64,000 bases of DNA from UBA8437 sp963582065 (lineage in GTDB: Bacteria; Planctomycetota; Planctomycetia; Planctomycetales; Planctomycetaceae). A program made the translations under genes and the position numbers. Where the stretch lies: the NCBI GenBank assembly GCA_963582065.1, contig CAUZRQ010000002.1:137249-201248 (forward strand). The letters are read 5' to 3'. The notes below the pieces were generated by a model that did no database searches, was not told the origin of the DNA, and worked only from the letters and a program-made list of their open reading frames with translations. Positions within the stretch are counted from its first letter, which is position 1; each line of letters begins with the position of its first letter. This document shows, piece by piece, positions 32,797 to 41,970 of this stretch.

Positions 32797-35700
32797 GTGC
32801 GAAAGGCTCTCGGACTGTCTGCGTGTACGGGCTTTGTGGCCCTTGGGCTGTGGCTCTTCCTGCCCAACGACGCGCCTCGCAATCTCTCGGCCCAAACAGG
32901 GGCCGTCCAACCAGTAACCCAGCCAGGGACGGCCGGTGATGTTGCGCCCTCGCCTCGAGGGGTTGCACCGACCGCGGTGGCCCCCGTCGCCATTCCACTG
33001 GCAGCCGGTTCTCCGGCCGGTAACGACGACACCTCGACGCGGACCAGTCTCCTGAAGCTGCGGATCCGTGACCAGTTGGCCATGGCCGCGCGGGCATTGG
33101 ACCGAGGTGACCGGGACGAGGCCCAGAGGTTGGCGATGGCCGCCGACCAGTTGGCCCGCGCCACCGGGTTGGTCTTTGCCCAGGGAGAGACAGATCCCCG
33201 TGAAATGCTGGCACGGATCCAGATACCGACTGCCGACAACCCCGCGGCCAAGCTCGCTCGGCTGATCGTTCAGGCCCAGTCGGCCGGCACCGGCGGCCGT
33301 TTCGCCGAGGCGATCAACCTGTCGGCCCAGGCCGATCGGCTGGCCCGAAAGAACAACCTGCTGCCGGTCGCCGGTACGCCTCGACCCTCGCAGTTGGTAG
33401 CCGTTTTCGAGATCAAGCTGCTTGAACAGTCCACCAGCCGAACCGGAAAATCACTGGCCGAGTTGGTCCAGACACGGGTCAACGATTACATGGTGGTCGC
33501 TGCCAAGCAGGAAGCCGCCGGTCGACTGGCCGAAGCTCTGAGACTGGCGTCTGTGGCCGGATTGATGGCTGGGCGGCAGCAACTGGCCTTTGCTGCCGGG
33601 ACACTGACTCCCGAGGCATTGATTGCCCGCATCGAGGCGACACAGCCGCCGAAGACGATGTCTCCGAAAGCCACGTCACTCAAGGACCGCGCCAAGATCC
33701 TGGTCGCTGAAGGCCGGGCTCTGATGCGGGCCGGCAAGTTGACCGGGGCCAAGTCGAAGGCCGAACTGGCTCGTGGATTCGACGTGACCTGGGACCTGCT
33801 CGAAGATCGTCCTCAGTTCCTCCTGCAGGACATTGCTCAGAATGCCGCGCAACCGCCTACGATTGCCAAGACCCTGGTGGCCGAGGGACGGATTCTTCTG
33901 AAAGCCGGCAGGTTGGACGAAGCCAAGTCGAAGGCCGACCAGGCTCTTGCACTCGATGTGACCTGGGACCTACTGGCGGATCGACCGCAGTCCCTGTTGC
34001 AGGACATTGCCAGGAAAGCTGCGGAAAAGACGACTGCTTCCCCGAAGTTGGCCAATCCTGATGAGGGAGTTGCGAGGGCGATCCGACGGCCGAATACCAG
34101 TCCCCGTGATCCGGCCGTCGGGCCTCCGACGAGGACCTCGGCTCTGGACCTCTACAACCAGGGCCTGGCTCACCTGCGGCGCGGTGACCGTGAGGCGTCC
34201 TACCGGGCGTTCCTCGACGCGTACCGCAGTGGTGAGAAGCTGGATCGAGTCCGCTCGCAGCAGCTCGAGGACTTCCTGCGCGAACTGTCCCCTCGAAACT
34301 CCGCCGGAACGCGGACGGCGGCGTCCGAGACGCGGCCGGGTGCGGCTCCGTCGCAGGATGATGCGATCGCCGTGGCCCAGCAGAAGCAGGCGCTGCTGTT
34401 TGATTCTCTCCGCAGCCGCACGCTCAATGCCGTCTTCAAGGCCCAGCGGTTGAAGGAGAACGACCCGGACGCGGCCGTGCAGACGCTCGACCAGGCACTG
34501 GCCGCAGTCAATGCTGCCAAGCTCGACAAGTCCCTCGCTGATCGGCTCAGGGGACAGTTGAAAAACGTCCGCCGTGCTGTCGTCACCGAACGAGACCTGA
34601 AAGCGCCCCAGGTGGCTCAGACGAAGCGGAATCGTGAGATCGAGGCACAGTTCGAAGCCGAGCAACAGCACAAGATCCGTGTCGAGCAGGAAATCGGCGA
34701 ACTTGTCGACAAGTACAACGAGCTGTTCCGGGACAAGCGTTACGAAGAGGCTGAGATGACCGCGCGGAAGGCGCGGGAGATCGATCCCTACAACCCCGTC
34801 GTCGTGACCATGTTCCAGAAGGCGATCTTTGCCCGGCGGAACGAAATCAACCTGCGGCGGCGCGAGGATGTCGATGCGAGCCTCTGGGACGCTCTCAACG
34901 ATGTCGAGATGGCGATGGTCTTCCCCAAGGACGACTACGCCTATCCCGGCAAGCAGGAATGGAAAGACCTGGTCAAGCGACGGAAACGGTTCGGACGTCC
35001 CGACAACAGGGAACGCAGTGAAGAGGAACTGCGGATCGAGAAGAGCTTGAATTCGCCGATCTCGCTGCACTTCGACGAGGCCCCGCTCAAGGAGGTCATC
35101 GACGAGATTCGCAAGCTGATTGAGATCAACATCGTGGTCGACAAGCTGGGGCTCGAGGAGGTCGGTGCCACGACCAATTCGCCCGTTTCGATCGACCTCA
35201 ACGGCATCAAGCTCAAGAGCGTCCTGAACCTCATGCTCGAGCCGCTCGATCTCGACTACACCATCCAGGACGACGTGCTGAAGATCACCAGCAAGCTCCG
35301 TCAACAGGGACGCCTGATCACCGCGACCTATCCGGTTGCCGATCTGGTCGTGCCCCTGGAGATGGGACGGGTCAACGCCGGGACGATCACCGACCTCGTA
35401 CCCGGCCAGCCCCTAACGCCCGTTCTCCGGTCCGATGGCCAGAGGGTCATCGGAGGTTCCTCGGCCCAGTTCCAGGTTGGCAGCAATGCCACGTCGGGCC
35501 TGGTCGGGGCGATTTCCGGTGGCATGGAGGCCGGGGTGGTTGGTGGCCAGCGGGCGATCAACTTCGATTCACTTTCGGGCCTGATCACATCGACGATCGA
35601 ACCGGCCAGTTGGGAGGAGATTGGTGGCCAGGGCAGCCTGCGTGGCCACGAATCGACCCTGAGCCTTGTGATCCGGGCGACGCAGAAGACCCATGACGAG

Positions 35701-37323
35701 ATCGCCGACCTGCTCGAGCAACTCCGCCGCCTGCAGGATCTGCAGGTGACGATCGAGTGCCGACAGATCGTGGTGATCGACAGTTTCTACGAACGGATCG
35801 GTATCGACTTCGACTGGAACATCCAGGACTCGATCGGTGGCCCCTTTCTTGATGGTGGCGCATCGCAGCAGGGCGGCGGCGGCGGCGGCGGCCAGCAGCA
35901 GTCGGGGCCGGGTTCTCCACTGCCTCCCTTCGGCAGCGTGATTGGCGGCGGTGGCCAGCAGGGTGGACAGGGAGGTGGACAGGGAGGTGGACAGGGCGGC
36001 GGCGGCGGTGCCTTCGGAGTCGGCGGTATCGGCGGCGGCTTCAGTGGCGGCGGCGGTGGTGCCGGCGGCTTAGGTGGTGGTGGTGGCGGACAGGGCGGCG
36101 GACAGGGCGGCGGGCAAGGTGGCCAGCAGGGGGGAGGTAGGGTGGGACTCTTCGATCAGCCTCCGAGACGAAACCTGATCTCCCGCGACAACTACGCACG
36201 TCCGACGGTGATCGGCATGGCCAACCCGGACTCGTTCACCGACGACCTCGATCTCCAGTTTCGACAGGGTTCGTTCCAGATCGGTGTCCCCGACTTCGGG
36301 GGTTACAACCCCGAGGCCGGCCTCCAGTTCGGCCTGGCCATTCTCTCGGACATCGAGACCTTCTTCTTCATCCAGGCCGCGCAGGGTGACGAGCGATCCA
36401 ACGTGATGGCCGCACCCAAGGTGACGATGTTCAACGGCCAGCAGGCCACCATCCGTGACCAGGTTTCTCAACCGTTCGTGATCAGCATGGTCCCCAGTGG
36501 GGGCGGTGGTCTCTTCGGCAGCGTCGGCTACAGCCCGGTGATCATGCCGATCAACGAGGGAGTCTTCCTCCAGGTCCAGGCGGTCGTTTCCGCTGATCGA
36601 CGCTACGTCCGGCTCACCGTCCAACCGCAGTTCACCCAGATTCGCGAGGTCAAGACGTTCACCTTCTCCGGTGGCGGCGGCGGCGGCGGCATGGGTGGCG
36701 GCGGCATGGGTGGCGGCGGCATGGGTGGCGGCGGCATGGGTGGCGGCGGTATGGGCGGCGGTGGCCAGGGTGGTGGTGGCATGATGGGAATGGGGGGAAT
36801 TGGTGGCGGACCCCGCGATTTCCGGACAGCCCGAACCACTGCCGGACAGTTCGGCCAGGCACTCCCCTACGGTGCCAACTTCGTCGATTCGATCTCCCAG
36901 GGTGCCCAATCCGGTTTCGGCGGGATCGGCGGCATGGGCGGCATGGGTGGCGGCGGCATGGGTGGCGGCGGCATGGGCGGTGGCATGGGCGGTGGCATGG
37001 GCGGCGGCCAGGGTGGCGGCGGCCAGGGTGGCGGCGGCGGCGGCGGGACACTGACCGTGCAGCAGCCGGTTCAGGCTGTTCTCAATGTTACCACCACTGT
37101 CAGTGTTCCCGACGGCGGCACGGTGCTGCTGGGTGGTGTCAAGCGTCTCAAGGAGGGACGCAACATGGCGGGTGTTCCGATTCTCAACAAGATTCCCTAC
37201 ATCAGTCGCCTCTTCAAGAACTCGGGCGTCGGTCGTGACACCGAGAGCGTGATGTTGATGGTCACACCACGGATCATCATCCAGGAAGAGGAAGAAGAAC
37301 TCCTGGGCATTCCACCGGAGTAA
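32797..37323 (+). CDS. Giant secretin (type II/III secretion / type IV pilus outer-membrane channel family) with TPR-like N-terminus and Gly-rich inserts
   Basis: 1508 residues from the GTG at 32797, chosen for GGAGGA seven bases upstream and a signal peptide immediately after it (KALGLSACTGFVALGLWLFL). Residues about 60-730 are helical repeats (LVAEGRxLxKAGxLxxAKSKA and similar), TPR-like. An STN/N0-like domain (about 750-830, SISLHFDEAPLKEVID-type) and an N-domain with VTIECRQIVVIDSFYERIG (about 983) follow. The secretin core ends with VSVPDGGTVLLGGVKR (about 1435) and IPYISRLFKNSG. Three glycine-rich tracts interrupt the core. Secretins form outer-membrane pores, and this one is far larger than usual. 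No inner-membrane partners are in the window. Confidence 0.85.
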   Translation: MRKALGLSACTGFVALGLWLFLPNDAPRNLSAQTGAVQPVTQPGTAGDVAPSPRGVAPTAVAPVAIPLAAGSPAGNDDTSTRTSLLKLRIRDQLAMAARALDRGDRDEAQRLAMAADQLARATGLVFAQGETDPREMLARIQIPTADNPAAKLARLIVQAQSAGTGGRFAEAINLSAQADRLARKNNLLPVAGTPRPSQLVAVFEIKLLEQSTSRTGKSLAELVQTRVNDYMVVAAKQEAAGRLAEALRLASVAGLMAGRQQLAFAAGTLTPEALIARIEATQPPKTMSPKATSLKDRAKILVAEGRALMRAGKLTGAKSKAELARGFDVTWDLLEDRPQFLLQDIAQNAAQPPTIAKTLVAEGRILLKAGRLDEAKSKADQALALDVTWDLLADRPQSLLQDIARKAAEKTTASPKLANPDEGVARAIRRPNTSPRDPAVGPPTRTSALDLYNQGLAHLRRGDREASYRAFLDAYRSGEKLDRVRSQQLEDFLRELSPRNSAGTRTAASETRPGAAPSQDDAIAVAQQKQALLFDSLRSRTLNAVFKAQRLKENDPDAAVQTLDQALAAVNAAKLDKSLADRLRGQLKNVRRAVVTERDLKAPQVAQTKRNREIEAQFEAEQQHKIRVEQEIGELVDKYNELFRDKRYEEAEMTARKAREIDPYNPVVVTMFQKAIFARRNEINLRRREDVDASLWDALNDVEMAMVFPKDDYAYPGKQEWKDLVKRRKRFGRPDNRERSEEELRIEKSLNSPISLHFDEAPLKEVIDEIRKLIEINIVVDKLGLEEVGATTNSPVSIDLNGIKLKSVLNLMLEPLDLDYTIQDDVLKITSKLRQQGRLITATYPVADLVVPLEMGRVNAGTITDLVPGQPLTPVLRSDGQRVIGGSSAQFQVGSNATSGLVGAISGGMEAGVVGGQRAINFDSLSGLITSTIEPASWEEIGGQGSLRGHESTLSLVIRATQKTHDEIADLLEQLRRLQDLQVTIECRQIVVIDSFYERIGIDFDWNIQDSIGGPFLDGGASQQGGGGGGGQQQSGPGSPLPPFGSVIGGGGQQGGQGGGQGGGQGGGGGAFGVGGIGGGFSGGGGGAGGLGGGGGGQGGGQGGGQGGQQGGGRVGLFDQPPRRNLISRDNYARPTVIGMANPDSFTDDLDLQFRQGSFQIGVPDFGGYNPEAGLQFGLAILSDIETFFFIQAAQGDERSNVMAAPKVTMFNGQQATIRDQVSQPFVISMVPSGGGGLFGSVGYSPVIMPINEGVFLQVQAVVSADRRYVRLTVQPQFTQIREVKTFTFSGGGGGGGMGGGGMGGGGMGGGGMGGGGMGGGGQGGGGMMGMGGIGGGPRDFRTARTTAGQFGQALPYGANFVDSISQGAQSGFGGIGGMGGMGGGGMGGGGMGGGMGGGMGGGQGGGGQGGGGGGGTLTVQQPVQAVLNVTTTVSVPDGGTVLLGGVKRLKEGRNMAGVPILNKIPYISRLFKNSGVGRDTESVMLMVTPRIIIQEEEEELLGIPPE
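36670..36790 (+). repeat. 15-bp tandem repeat encoding Gly-Gly-Gly-Gly-Met
   Basis: About five near-identical copies of atgggtggcggcggc inside the secretin gene. Related Gly-rich tracts lie at about 35870-36140 and 36925-37050. They encode flexible low-complexity inserts placed between conserved beta-strand regions. Confidence 0.8.
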
Positions 37324-37401
37324 TTCCTGTGGAAGCACTGTTCTGGGTCTAAGCCAATGGGCTCCGGCTGAAACCCTTACGGTGTGTGTCCGAGGGTGGC
37401 A

Positions 37402-37435
37402 GGCCGTCGTAGAGTTGCGGGACTCTGCGGCGGCC
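37402..37435 (+). terminator. Long perfect hairpin downstream of the secretin gene
   Basis: GGCCGTCGTAGAGT (37402-37415) pairs along all 14 positions (two or three G-U) with ACTCTGCGGCGGCC (37422-37435) around a 6-nt loop, TGCGGG. It is followed six bases later by TTTT. It may end the secretin transcript or be leader structure of the next gene, whose start is 52 bases on. Confidence 0.55.
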
Positions 37436-37487
37436 GCTCCCTTTTAAAGGGCCCGGAGGCAAATCATCTCGTCCTGAAAGAGGCCTT

Positions 37488-39485
37488 GTGCTACCGTCCC
37501 GGCCCGCCACATCAACGGTCGGACCCGCCGTGGACAACACTCCCCCGTTTCACTCGCTCCGTGCGGCCACTTCGTCTCTGGTGGTTTCACTGCTGGTGTT
37601 GCTGGGCCTGGGGGCCTGGGCCGGCGGATTCCTGCCATTGGATCTCGGGCAGGCCACGGTTTCCGATCCATCCGGTCTCCCCGACGATCGTCCGATCATC
37701 CCGCGGTTTGATCTTCGCGATTCGCTGGGCACGGTGCAGCAGGTTGGCGGTCCGTCGGCGGGCTCCGCGACCGTCGTCGTGTTCCTCTCGTCGACCTGCC
37801 CGATCAGCCGCAGTTACCTGCCGATGCTCGGACGTCTGCACCGTGCTGCTGCCCTCCGTCACGTCCGGGTGCTGGGGATCCTGGTCAACTCGGCCGAGGA
37901 CTCCAAGCGGGAGTTTCGGGCTGAGTTTCCGGTGATCACCGAGAACTCTCAACCGGCGGCCGGGACCCTGCGAGGTTGTCTCGATCCGACCCATGTCCCC
38001 GAGGCCTTCGTGATCGATTTGGATGGCCGGCTCTGCTACCGCGGCCGGATTGATGATCACTACATCGACGTCGGTCGCCGCCGTCGAACGGCCACTCGCC
38101 GCGACCTGGCTCGCGCGATCAACGAGGTGCTGGGAGGTCGGTCTCGAAAATTGATCCGTACGCTGCCGGTCGGCTGCCTGCTGGAGGTTCCCTCTTCGGT
38201 GGCCAAGCCGGCCGCATCGGTCACCTGGTCGAGTCACGCGGCGGAGCTGGTGCAGCGGCGGTGCGGCCGCTGCCACCGCGCCGAAACGCCGACACCGTTT
38301 CCCCTGAGAACCTACGACGATGTGGCGGTTCGCTCGCGGCAGGTGCTCGACGTGATCACCCGTCGCATCATGCCCCCCTGGAAGCCGCGGTCGGAATTCG
38401 GCCACTTCCGGGACGAGTTGCGTCTCGACGATTCGGAGCTGTCGCTGTTGCGGAAGTGGCTCGAGTCGGGATTGCCGCGGGGCGACATGTCCGCGGCGCC
38501 GGTGGCGCCCGAGTATCCCGGTGGCTGGGTGCTGGGCGAGCCGGACCTGGTGTTGAGCATGCCCGACCCGGTGACGATTCCGGCCGAGGGGGATGACATC
38601 TACTGGTATTTTGCGATCCCCTCGGGCCTGGTCGACGACCGGATGATCACGGCGATCGACTTCCGTCCCGGAAACTCCCGCGTGGTTCACCACGCCAGTT
38701 TTCGTCACGACGACACCGGCACGGCGCGTCTTCTGGACGCGACCGACCCGGCACCGGGTTACCGTCGACACGGTGGCTGGGGCTTCTCCAGCGGGGGCAC
38801 GTTGGGGGGATGGGCCGCCGGTGTCCAGCCGTGGCGACTGGCTCCCGGCCTGGGTCGCCCGATCACCGCCGGCTCGGACTTCGTCCTGCAGGTGCACTAC
38901 CACCCCACCGGCCGGGTGGAACAGGATCGTTCCCGGGTCGGGATCTACTTCGTCGCCGACCGGCGGGGGTTGCCCGGATCGGGTTCGCCGGGGATCACTC
39001 CGGTGGTCGAGATCTTCGTGGGGAAAATGTCCCTGGAGATTCCCCCAGGGCGGGCCGACCTGCATCATTCCGCCGAGTACACCCTGCCGGTGCCGGTTAC
39101 GCTTCACTCGGTCCTGCCACACATGCACCTGTTGGGTCGCCGTTGCCGGTCCTGGGCCGTCCTGCCCGATGGACGGCGGATTCCGTTGGTGGCGATCGAC
39201 GACTGGGATTTCAATTGGCAGGGCCAGTACCACCTGCGGAAACCGCTGAACCTGCCGGCCGGGACGCGGATCGTTCACGAGGCCTGGTATGACAACAGTG
39301 CTGCCAACCCCTTCAATCCACACTCTCCACCGCGGCGGGTCACCTGGGGAGAGGGAACCAGCGCGGAGATGGGGCTGCTGCTGCTGGACGTGACAACCGC
39401 TTCCCCAGCCGACCGGAAGCGACTGATCCGGCACAACTGGTCGCATTTCGTCGAGCAGTTCGGGCGGTTGACCGAAAACCGCTAG
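37488..39485 (+). CDS. Redoxin - cytochrome c - copper monooxygenase-like fusion protein
   Basis: 665 residues, membrane-anchored or exported through a hydrophobic segment at 30-50. Domain order: a redoxin/thioredoxin-like domain (about 65-215) with STCPIS (Cys104, single-Cys active site) and PEAFVID; a c-type heme site CGRCH (259-263) in a short cytochrome-like domain; then a region (about 345-660) with the copper-ligand pattern of peptidylglycine-type ascorbate-dependent monooxygenases, namely HH (401-402), HYH (470-472) and HMH (545-547). The start is a GTG with AGAGG upstream; a GTG at 37530 is an alternative. Fusions of this kind occur in planctomycetes and related bacteria, but the substrate is unknown. 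Confidence 0.75.
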   Translation: MLPSRPATSTVGPAVDNTPPFHSLRAATSSLVVSLLVLLGLGAWAGGFLPLDLGQATVSDPSGLPDDRPIIPRFDLRDSLGTVQQVGGPSAGSATVVVFLSSTCPISRSYLPMLGRLHRAAALRHVRVLGILVNSAEDSKREFRAEFPVITENSQPAAGTLRGCLDPTHVPEAFVIDLDGRLCYRGRIDDHYIDVGRRRRTATRRDLARAINEVLGGRSRKLIRTLPVGCLLEVPSSVAKPAASVTWSSHAAELVQRRCGRCHRAETPTPFPLRTYDDVAVRSRQVLDVITRRIMPPWKPRSEFGHFRDELRLDDSELSLLRKWLESGLPRGDMSAAPVAPEYPGGWVLGEPDLVLSMPDPVTIPAEGDDIYWYFAIPSGLVDDRMITAIDFRPGNSRVVHHASFRHDDTGTARLLDATDPAPGYRRHGGWGFSSGGTLGGWAAGVQPWRLAPGLGRPITAGSDFVLQVHYHPTGRVEQDRSRVGIYFVADRRGLPGSGSPGITPVVEIFVGKMSLEIPPGRADLHHSAEYTLPVPVTLHSVLPHMHLLGRRCRSWAVLPDGRRIPLVAIDDWDFNWQGQYHLRKPLNLPAGTRIVHEAWYDNSAANPFNPHSPPRRVTWGEGTSAEMGLLLLDVTTASPADRKRLIRHNWSHFVEQFGRLTENR

Positions 39486-39494
39486 CGAATGCCA

Positions 39495-41819
39495 CTAACC
39501 CCCGCCGCTTTCGCTGGTTTCAGTCGGAACCGTCACGGACTCCTGTGACGACGATATGTCGACGGCCTGCTCAAGGGCTTTGGCGATGCGGCCGGGGCCG
39601 ACGAAAACGCCGTCCAGGAGGATCGGCTTCTCGGGGCGTCCGGCCGGATAGATGGCATAGAACGGAATCGCCTTGGCCCGGTTGCCCAGCCTGACCAACA
39701 GCGCATCGATCTCCGGCGAGTCCTTCGTCTTGTCGGCCTTCAGGGCTACGATCTTGTGATCGGTGATGAACTTGCGGGTGACATCTGCATCCAAGGCGAC
39801 CGCCTCGTTGATCTTGCAGGTGATTCACCAGTCGGCAGTGAAGTCGATCAACACCGTCTGGTTGTCCTCGAGGTGTTGTGCGAGAACCTCGTCCGAATAG
39901 GGACTCCAGAACCCGTCGTCGGGGTGATAGAACCAACCGAAGGAGACCAGGCCCAGCAGGCCGCTGAAGGCGGCCGCCTGGCTCCACGCCATCATCCGCC
40001 TGGCTCGCGGCTGGGTCAGCGGCACTCGGCCGATCCACCAGAAGGCGGCCCAGAGTGAGAACAGGAACAACAGGGTCGGCACCACGATGTCGGGATCGAC
40101 TCCAGAAAGCACATACATCGGGTAGATCACCGTGCCCAGCAGCACGAAACCCATCACGTGCTTGAACGTCTCCATCCACATCCCCGGTTTGGGCAGGAAC
40201 CCGATCAGCATGGGGAAGGCCCCGATCAGCAGGTACGGGAACGCCATTCCCAGGCCCACGCTCATCAACACCAGGTAGGTGACCCCGATCGACTGGCTGA
40301 CCGCCCAACTCATCGCCGGCACCAGCAGCGGTCCGGTGCAGGGGGTGGCCAGGATGGTGGTCAGGATCCCCTTGGCAAATGCGGCGCCCAGGCCCTCCTG
40401 ATCGGAGGTGTCTCCGGAACTGCCGAAGCCGGGAATCGGGATCTCCCAGACACCCAGGAAACTCAGCGCGAAGACGAAGACGATTGCCGCCATGACGATG
40501 TTGAAGGGGGCACTGGTGAACTGCGATCCCCAGCCGGCCCCGACCACGCCGACCAGGGTGGCCAGCACTGCGAAGACACTCATCAGGCCCAGCGAGAACG
40601 CAAGATTGAGCATGAAGGCACGGGTTCGGTCTTCGCCGGCCTGGGTCACAAACGACATGATCTTCAGGCCGATCACCGGCAGCACGCAGGGCATGAAGTT
40701 GAGAATGAACCCGGCCAGAAGGGCGACTCCGACCTGGGTCAGCAGTGTCTTCGGGCTGGCCGGTGCGGCCGGAGTCTCGGTCTCGGTGGCAACCATCTTC
40801 TGTTGCCCGTCCTCGGCGATCTTGTCCTCTTCGCCGACGTGGCCCATCACGAACGAAGCCCGCCCCTTCAGGCAGCCTTTCTCGTCGCAGTACTGGTACA
40901 GCACCCGTCCCCGTGCTCCGTAGCCCGACTCGATTGCGGAATCGGTCACGCGGAAGGTCCGGCTCCAGGTCACCGTGCCGTGGAAGAGCCGTTGCTTGAC
41001 GTTGCCGGTGGGGAGTTCGACCGTCTTTTTCTCGAACGGCCGATCCTCCTCGAATTCGTCTCCGACAGCCTCGAGACCACGCAGTCCCTGGAGAAAAATC
41101 CGGGTCGGCAGGCCTCCGTTGTTCTTGTCCTGGCTGAGCGAGAAGATGTGGAACCCGTCTTCGAGAGTTGCCGAGAGCGAGAGCGTCACCGTGTCGCCGG
41201 GCCTGGCGTATCCCGGTGACAACTCGATGTGCCACGACACCGGCGTCTGCTGGCCGCCGGCCTTGGTGGTCGGGGTGATGTCGTGGGTGAAGGGAAACTC
41301 CGGACCGTCGCCGAGGGCGAGTTCGATCGGAAACTCCTCCGGTGGCAGGCAGCCGGTGGCGTTGCACATGCTCAGCGTGATCGCGCCGTTGATGGACGCC
41401 TTGCCGTCACCCCGCTTGAATGCCTGTCGCCACACCGCCCGCCCGATGTGTTTTTCCTGGCGGAAATCCATATTGCCGATCTTGGTGACTTCGATCTTCG
41501 CGGGGTGGTCGGGCCTGGGGGACTTGTCGAGTGTTTCGAGTCCGGCGTGTTCGGAGATCTTGATGATCGTCGAGTTGGGGTCGTCACCGATCGAGTAGGT
41601 GTAGTACCCCTCGGGGACGATCACCTCGATCGTCAGCGTCACCCGTTCTCCCGGCCTGGCCGCGGCCGGGTGCAGCGACGTGGTGATCTTTGGTACCGCG
41701 TCCACCGTGCCTGGTCCGTCGCCGAGGTTGCCGAAGGGCTGGAACAGGTCGGGCTGGTCCTGGGCAACCGCCGGGGCGGCCACAATCAGGACAGCGATCC
41801 AGGTCAAACACCGTCTCAT
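39495..41819 (-). CDS. DsbD-like thiol:disulfide interchange protein with in-frame TGA (probable selenocysteine)
   Basis: 774 residues if the TGA at 39827-39825 is read through. Signal peptide 1-20 (start ATG 41819). Two DsbD-alpha-like periplasmic domains carry Cys152/Cys157 and Cys311/Cys316. A CcdA/DsbD membrane domain of eight or so helices (358-630) has the redox cysteines in MPCVLP (378) and TPCTGP (494). A thioredoxin domain follows from about 640. Its active site reads TADW-TGA-ITCK, so the TGA (residue 665) replaces the first Cys of CxxC. The fold continues normally afterwards (IVALKADKTKD, AIPFYAIYPAG, then a C-terminal helix). DsbD relays electrons from the cytoplasm to periplasmic thiols. 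An assembly error or nonsense mutation is the alternative. Confidence 0.8.
39785..39819 (-). promoter_or_regulatory. Putative bacterial SECIS hairpin
   Basis: On the minus strand, starting 6 nt after the TGA: CTGC (39819-39816), bulge AAG, ATC (39812-39810), bulge AA, CGAGGC (39807-39802), loop GGTC, GCCTTG (39797-39792), GAT, GCAG (39788-39785). That is 13 pairs with bulges only on the 5' side. The apical loop starts with G, 24 nt after the TGA. Both properties match bacterial SelB-recognised elements. Confidence 0.6.
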
Positions 41820-41874
41820 CGTGTCACGTTCTTTCGTTTTCCGCACACGTCCGGGGTCGCTTGCTCCGGGCCGC

Positions 41875-41904
41875 ATCTTAGTTCATCTCAATCGACGCTG
41901 GCAA
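41875..41904 (-). promoter_or_regulatory. Probable promoter of the dsbD-like gene
   Basis: On the minus strand TTGCCA (41904-41899) and TAAGAT (41880-41875) are separated by 18 bp; each differs from consensus by one base. The start codon is 55 nt downstream. Confidence 0.5.
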
Positions 41905-41970
41905 TTGGCCAACGGGACCGCTCGTGGCACACTGTCGGTAAGAAGTCACCCCGTTCCCGAAGAATTCGCC

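Noticed and set aside
37439..37451. CCCTTTTAAAGGG as a regulatory palindrome.
   Set aside because: The palindrome has almost no loop, occurs once, and lies beside the stronger 14-bp hairpin; no operator family can be named.
39825..39827. Reading the TGA as an ordinary stop, giving a 664-residue DsbD-like protein and a separate 99-residue protein.
   Set aside because: The small downstream piece has no ribosome site and is exactly the missing half of the thioredoxin domain, and the TGA sits on the Cys codon position. A nonsense mutation or base error remains possible and is stated as the refutation.
39571..41367. A 598-residue open frame overlapping the DsbD-like gene in another frame.
   Set aside because: It is Arg/Gly/Pro-rich, a typical GC-rich shadow frame without domain content, whereas the other frame has clear DsbD motifs.
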